Shown here: piece after piece, positions 22,679 to 25,504 of the stretch | How the letters are laid out: each line of letters opens with the position of its first letter | Position numbering within the stretch: position 1 is the stretch's first letter | Origin: Phycisphaeraceae bacterium | GTDB lineage: Bacteria; Planctomycetota; Phycisphaerae; Phycisphaerales; UBA1924 | Reading direction: 5' to 3' | Length of the DNA stretch: 25,504 nucleotides | Assembly: GCA_009827215.1 (NCBI GenBank) | Contig: WUAJ01000011.1 | Location: 1 to 25,504, forward strand | Notes under the pieces: generated by a model | What the model saw: the letters and a program-made list of their open reading frames with translations, nothing else | What the model was told of the DNA's origin: nothing | Database searches by the model: none | Translations under genes and position numbers: made by a program

Positions 22679-23887
22679 ATGAAATTGGATGTACTGGCGA
22701 TAATCGGGCTCATTGGCGGTATGGCGTGTAGCTTACATGGCCAGGTGGCTGTGGACAGAGGAGATATTGCTGGAAGGCCTGTGCTCAAAGGCCAAAAAAT
22801 AGTTCCTCATCCGAATCAGGTGTATCACGGGTTGTACAACATAGCGGATGTACCAGAGGGATATGCCGAGATGACCACTAAATCGCATGGAGAAACTCCG
22901 GGAGTTGTCTTGTTTTTTCACGACTGGAATGCGTCTGGAATTGAGTCCGAAGTAGTGGACCTCCAGACTTTTAATGATCCAATGGAGGGTGATACTCAAA
23001 CGGTGCTGGAATTTGCTGAGGCGGTCTCAGCAGACGGGGCGGTACTGGCGGTGGTATGGGATCCGATTACATACTTGGTTGAACACTCTGAATTTGATTA
23101 CATGCCTGGGGGACCGAATTCACCGATTAAATTTTCTGATTTGTTTGATGGTTTATATGACGAGTACATTCGCCAGTGCGCCCATCAGATTAAAGCCTTT
23201 GGCAAACCGATCATGCTGTCAGTAACTGGGGAATACAACGCGGTTGGGTTTGTGAGCTTTGGACCTGGAGGTAATGAGTATGTGCTAAATGTGGAGAATG
23301 ACAATCTGACCAGTTTTTACGGTGACCCGATGGTGCCGGATGGGCCCGAACGGGTGCGCGATTTATACCGGTATGTAATCGATATCTTCAATGAAGAACT
23401 AGTTGAGAATGTGACCTGGTTCATGTACTCGCACACTGCGTACATGAATCCCGATGACTTTGAAGAGGCGGATGCATCTGTCCTATCTGCATTGCATCCG
23501 AGACATTACTACCCAGGAGATGAGTATATCGACTGGCTTGGAAACAGCGCATATGTGTCGAATGACAACCCTGTGCGTAATCTGGATTATGAAATCGGAT
23601 CTGTGATCAGTGCATTCATTGATATGGGAGTCAATAAACCTTGGTTCTTGACTGAGTTTGGTGTAACAGAGCTCGGTACGGATAGCCGGGCAACCCGGAT
23701 GGCGGAGTTATTGTTTAAAGAACTACCGAGTTATCCGATGATCAAGATGATGACATTCGCTGATGCACCATTATTTGAGTTGTACTTTGATATCCCTGAT
23801 TTGGGCTCGGGTGCATGGGAACTCGATGTCTGGAATGCGGCGATTCACAAGCTTGGCATATATTCAAATGGGGTTCGATTCAAATAG
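22679..23887 (+). CDS. Exported GH26-like glycoside hydrolase
   Basis: A 402-residue protein. The ATG at 22679 follows AGGAG by eight bases. A signal peptide (VLAIIGLIGGMACSLHG) is followed by a probable (beta/alpha)8 barrel. Two glutamates sit in the right contexts for clan GH-A: Glu185 in VTGEYNAVG, candidate acid/base, and Glu326 in FLTEFGVTE, candidate nucleophile. YYPGDEYIDWLGNSAY between them is the pattern seen in GH26 mannanase-type enzymes. Expected action: hydrolysis of beta-linked polysaccharide outside the cytoplasm; the substrate is undetermined. The gene is much richer in AT than its neighbours (23 G+C of 60 in 23101-23160 versus 42 of 60 in 24181-24240), with A/T-ending codons. 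This suggests recent acquisition. It precedes a LysR regulator by 48 bases. Confidence 0.7.
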   Translation: MKLDVLAIIGLIGGMACSLHGQVAVDRGDIAGRPVLKGQKIVPHPNQVYHGLYNIADVPEGYAEMTTKSHGETPGVVLFFHDWNASGIESEVVDLQTFNDPMEGDTQTVLEFAEAVSADGAVLAVVWDPITYLVEHSEFDYMPGGPNSPIKFSDLFDGLYDEYIRQCAHQIKAFGKPIMLSVTGEYNAVGFVSFGPGGNEYVLNVENDNLTSFYGDPMVPDGPERVRDLYRYVIDIFNEELVENVTWFMYSHTAYMNPDDFEEADASVLSALHPRHYYPGDEYIDWLGNSAYVSNDNPVRNLDYEIGSVISAFIDMGVNKPWFLTEFGVTELGTDSRATRMAELLFKELPSYPMIKMMTFADAPLFELYFDIPDLGSGAWELDVWNAAIHKLGIYSNGVRFK

Positions 23888-23935
23888 CTGAATATTGTTT
23901 GTTGATCATCCCGAATGTCCATGCCAGAATGTGGT

Positions 23936-24811
23936 ATGGACCTTCGATCGATGAGGCAGATGGTCGCGATTGCGGAGTTCGGGCACATGACGCGTGCCGC
24001 GGAGTCGCTGGGGGTGTCGCAACCTGCTTTGTCGGCGGCGCTTGGGAAGCTTGAAAAGGAGCTGGGTACGGAGCTGTTTCATCGGACAGGGCACGGCGTG
24101 GAAGCGACGGAAGCGGGACGCGTGTTCATCGAGCACGCTCGCAACACGATGATCGCGGCGGATCAGGCGCGGGAGGCGGTTCGATCGCTGGTGGGGCTTG
24201 AGAAGGGATCGATCCGCGTGGGTGCGGGGGCGACGGCGACTGGGTATCTGCTTCCTGGGGTGATCAAGGCGGTGCGAAAGGAGCATCCTGGGTTGAAGTT
24301 TTCGATCCGCGAAGCCGGGAGTGTGCAGGTGGTGCAGGGGGTGCTTTCGGGGGAGCTGGATCTTGGGGTGGTGACGCTTCCGATCGAGCATCTTCGTACG
24401 GCGGAGCTGCGGATCGTGCATGAGATCGAGGACGAGTTGATGCTGATCGTTCCCAGCAAGCATCGGTTGAGTGGACGCAAGAGTTTCCGCTGGGTGGATC
24501 TGGAGGGTGAATCGGTGATCGCGTTTGAAGCGGGATCAGCCGTGCGTCATCTGCTGGATTCCAAGGCGGGATCGCATGGGGTGGAGTTGTCTGTGGTCAT
24601 GGAGCTGCGGTCGATTGAAGCGATCGTGCAGATGGTGCGCGCGGGGATCGGGGTTGGTTTTGTGTCTCGTTTCGGGATTCCGGAGGGCGCGGGGATTCGC
24701 TGTAAGGATGGGGCGCTGACACGGACGCTGGGGGTGGTTCGGCGTGGGGATCGTTTCCTGAGTCACGCGGCGGGTGCGTTTGAGCGCGCATTGTTGACTC
24801 GGATTGTTTAG
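23936..24811 (+). CDS. LysR-family transcriptional regulator
   Basis: A protein of 291 residues from ATG 23936; an ATG at 23915 would add seven. The later start is preferred because family members begin with M-x-L-R-x-(L/M)-R-x-(F/M). The N-terminal winged helix-turn-helix is clear (HMTRAAESLGVSQPALSAAL followed by GKLEKELGTELFHRTG). The linker helix and a two-lobed effector-binding domain follow (GSIRVGAGATATGYLLP, LDLGVVTLPIEHLRTAEL, then GIGVGFVSR). It binds DNA and responds to a small molecule. LysR regulators often control adjacent genes; candidates are the GH26-like gene upstream and the entericidin-like gene downstream. No clear Shine-Dalgarno. Composition is again GC- and G-rich, unlike the GH26 gene. 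Confidence 0.92.
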   Translation: MDLRSMRQMVAIAEFGHMTRAAESLGVSQPALSAALGKLEKELGTELFHRTGHGVEATEAGRVFIEHARNTMIAADQAREAVRSLVGLEKGSIRVGAGATATGYLLPGVIKAVRKEHPGLKFSIREAGSVQVVQGVLSGELDLGVVTLPIEHLRTAELRIVHEIEDELMLIVPSKHRLSGRKSFRWVDLEGESVIAFEAGSAVRHLLDSKAGSHGVELSVVMELRSIEAIVQMVRAGIGVGFVSRFGIPEGAGIRCKDGALTRTLGVVRRGDRFLSHAAGAFERALLTRIV

Positions 24812-24876
24812 ACTGTTGGTGCATGCGTTGGCATGCGTGTTGATTGAAACTGACTCCGAATAGGAAGGGCACTGAT

Positions 24877-25047
24877 ATGAAGAATACTGAACGCAAGAAT
24901 CGTTTCCTGATGATCCTCTACACACTCGGGATCGCTGGGTTCCTCGGCATGACACTCGCGGCGTGCAACACTGTTTCGGGTGTTGGGCGTGATATCGAGT
25001 CCGCGGGCGATGCGATCGCTGATACGGCGGATGACGCGAAGGATTAA
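24877..25047 (+). CDS. Entericidin-like small lipoprotein
   Basis: A 56-residue protein. ATG 24877 is preferred over an upstream in-frame TTG because AGGAAGGG lies seven bases before it. A basic N-terminus and a hydrophobic stretch lead to lipobox LAAC with Cys30. The mature peptide, CNTVSGVGRDIESAGDAI plus an acidic end, matches the CNT..G.G.D...AG.AI pattern of entericidin A/B. These are small membrane lipoproteins first described as an antidote/toxin pair linked to stationary phase; only one copy is seen here. A strong terminator follows, so it is monocistronic or the end of a LysR transcript. Confidence 0.88.
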   Translation: MKNTERKNRFLMILYTLGIAGFLGMTLAACNTVSGVGRDIESAGDAIADTADDAKD

Positions 25048-25078
25048 TCCTGAATGGATTGTTTGAAGCTTTGAGAAG

Positions 25079-25105
25079 CAGCCGGTTTGTGCCGGCTGTT
25101 TTTCT
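25079..25105 (+). terminator. Rho-independent terminator of the entericidin-like gene
   Basis: A perfect 7-bp stem CAGCCGG / CCGGCTG (25079-25085 with 25092-25098), six-base loop, then TTTTT. It lies 31 bases after the stop. Confidence 0.9.
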
Positions 25106-25106
25106 T

Positions 25107-25504
25107 TTAGTCTTTGAGGGTTTTGATGACGGCTTTGGGGGTGCGGTCTTCGAAGTAGATTCCCCAGTGTTTCTCGGCGCCGTAGGGGTTGTTGGGGTCA
25201 CCTTTCCAGCTTTCGTCGAATGCTTCGAAGAAGAAGGTGGTGATGTTCATCTGCTTTGCCCAATCGAAGAGATCGTGGAAGTACTGGGTTTGCTTTGCTT
25301 CTGAGGCGCGGTCGCCGAATTCCCAGGCGCTGGTAGCCCACCCTGCTTCGGTGATGACGAGCTGTGCGTCTGGGAGTGCATTGCGGACGCGCTGCATGTT
25401 GGCGATGGAGTAGCTGAGTCCCTCATCAATATCGCGCTCTTCCCAGACTGGATAGATGTGGACAGAGACAAAGTCGAGGTGGGCGGCGAGTTTGGCACCG
25501 CTGG
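25107..25504 (-). CDS. GH17-like beta-1,3-glucanase, 3' part only
   Basis: The frame is open to the right edge, so only the C-terminal 131 residues are present. The visible part is VHIYPVWEERDID, then a segment starting VRNALPDAQLVITEAGW, whose Glu is the expected GH17 nucleophile. AKQTQYFHDLFDWAKQ, FFFEAFDESWKGDP and KHWGIYFEDRTPK follow. The EAGW...FEAFDE.WK...HWGIY order is characteristic of GH17 (laminarinase or glucan-modifying) enzymes of clan GH-A. Cellular location cannot be judged without the N-terminus; some bacterial GH17 domains are fused to membrane glycosyltransferases. No terminator was seen on its own strand. Confidence 0.82.
   Translation of the reverse strand, partial: SGAKLAAHLDFVSVHIYPVWEERDIDEGLSYSIANMQRVRNALPDAQLVITEAGWATSAWEFGDRASEAKQTQYFHDLFDWAKQMNITTFFFEAFDESWKGDPNNPYGAEKHWGIYFEDRTPKAVIKTLKD

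Noticed and set aside
1..25504. CRISPR arrays, tRNA or rRNA genes, insertion sequences, prophage genes
   Set aside because: No regular short repeats with spacers, no tRNA-like TTCGA arm in the gaps, and no transposase or integrase product was found.

Overview
The window looks like a chromosomal segment of a Phycisphaerae-type planctomycete (Planctomycetota, probably Phycisphaerales, possibly marine). Three things point there. Two secreted proteins end in a paired 'TGEG..NFLDVS.FL' dockerin-like repeat that finishes in Gly-Cys-Pro. Three exported proteins end in a VPTP/VPSP-hydrophobic-RRRR sorting tail. A membrane protein carries tandem CxxCGYxL...CPECG zinc ribbons. BamD-like, LptE and entericidin-type proteins indicate a Gram-negative envelope. 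No tRNA, rRNA, CRISPR array, insertion sequence or phage gene was seen.

Layout. 1-5.1 kb holds surface and exported proteins: the 3' part of an M36-like metallopeptidase with a GC-type dockerin, an exported helical protein, a convergent second dockerin protein and a CTERM-sorted protein. 5.2-7.3 kb holds a DUF2200-type protein facing an MdoC/OpgC-like acyltransferase with ankyrin repeats inserted in a loop. 7.3-10.2 kb is a minus-strand run: receiver-domain protein, groES, a 72-residue unknown protein, groEL. 10.5-14.6 kb is plus-strand: a CTERM protein, a two-TM K+ channel with two RCK modules, and rmuC, whose end overlaps a convergent zinc-ribbon gene coupled to an SRPBCC gene. 15.6-17.8 kb holds a CTERM protein and NADP-type glutamate dehydrogenase. 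17.8-22.6 kb is minus-strand envelope and quality control: zinc-ribbon membrane protein, ftsH, lptE, a bamD-like gene. 22.7-25.5 kb holds an AT-richer GH26-like hydrolase, a LysR regulator, an entericidin-like lipoprotein and the 3' part of a GH17-like glucanase.

The genes form two loose themes. One is protein and envelope homeostasis (GroES/GroEL, FtsH, BamD-like, LptE, RmuC, K+ channel). The other is secreted, surface-sorted or carbohydrate-active proteins (M36 peptidase, dockerin and CTERM proteins, GH26, GH17).

At larger scale the plus strand is C-rich over the first 2.5 kb, balanced to about 5.1 kb, and G/T-rich from about 5.2 kb to the end whatever the gene orientation. This is a GC-skew polarity switch. 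Several genes lack a Shine-Dalgarno but have a TANNNT-type -10 box five to seven bases before the start codon, suggesting leaderless mRNAs. The least ordinary items are the ankyrin insertion in the acyltransferase, the small gene between groES and groEL, the skew switch and the repeated -10 motif shared by the K+ channel and rmuC.
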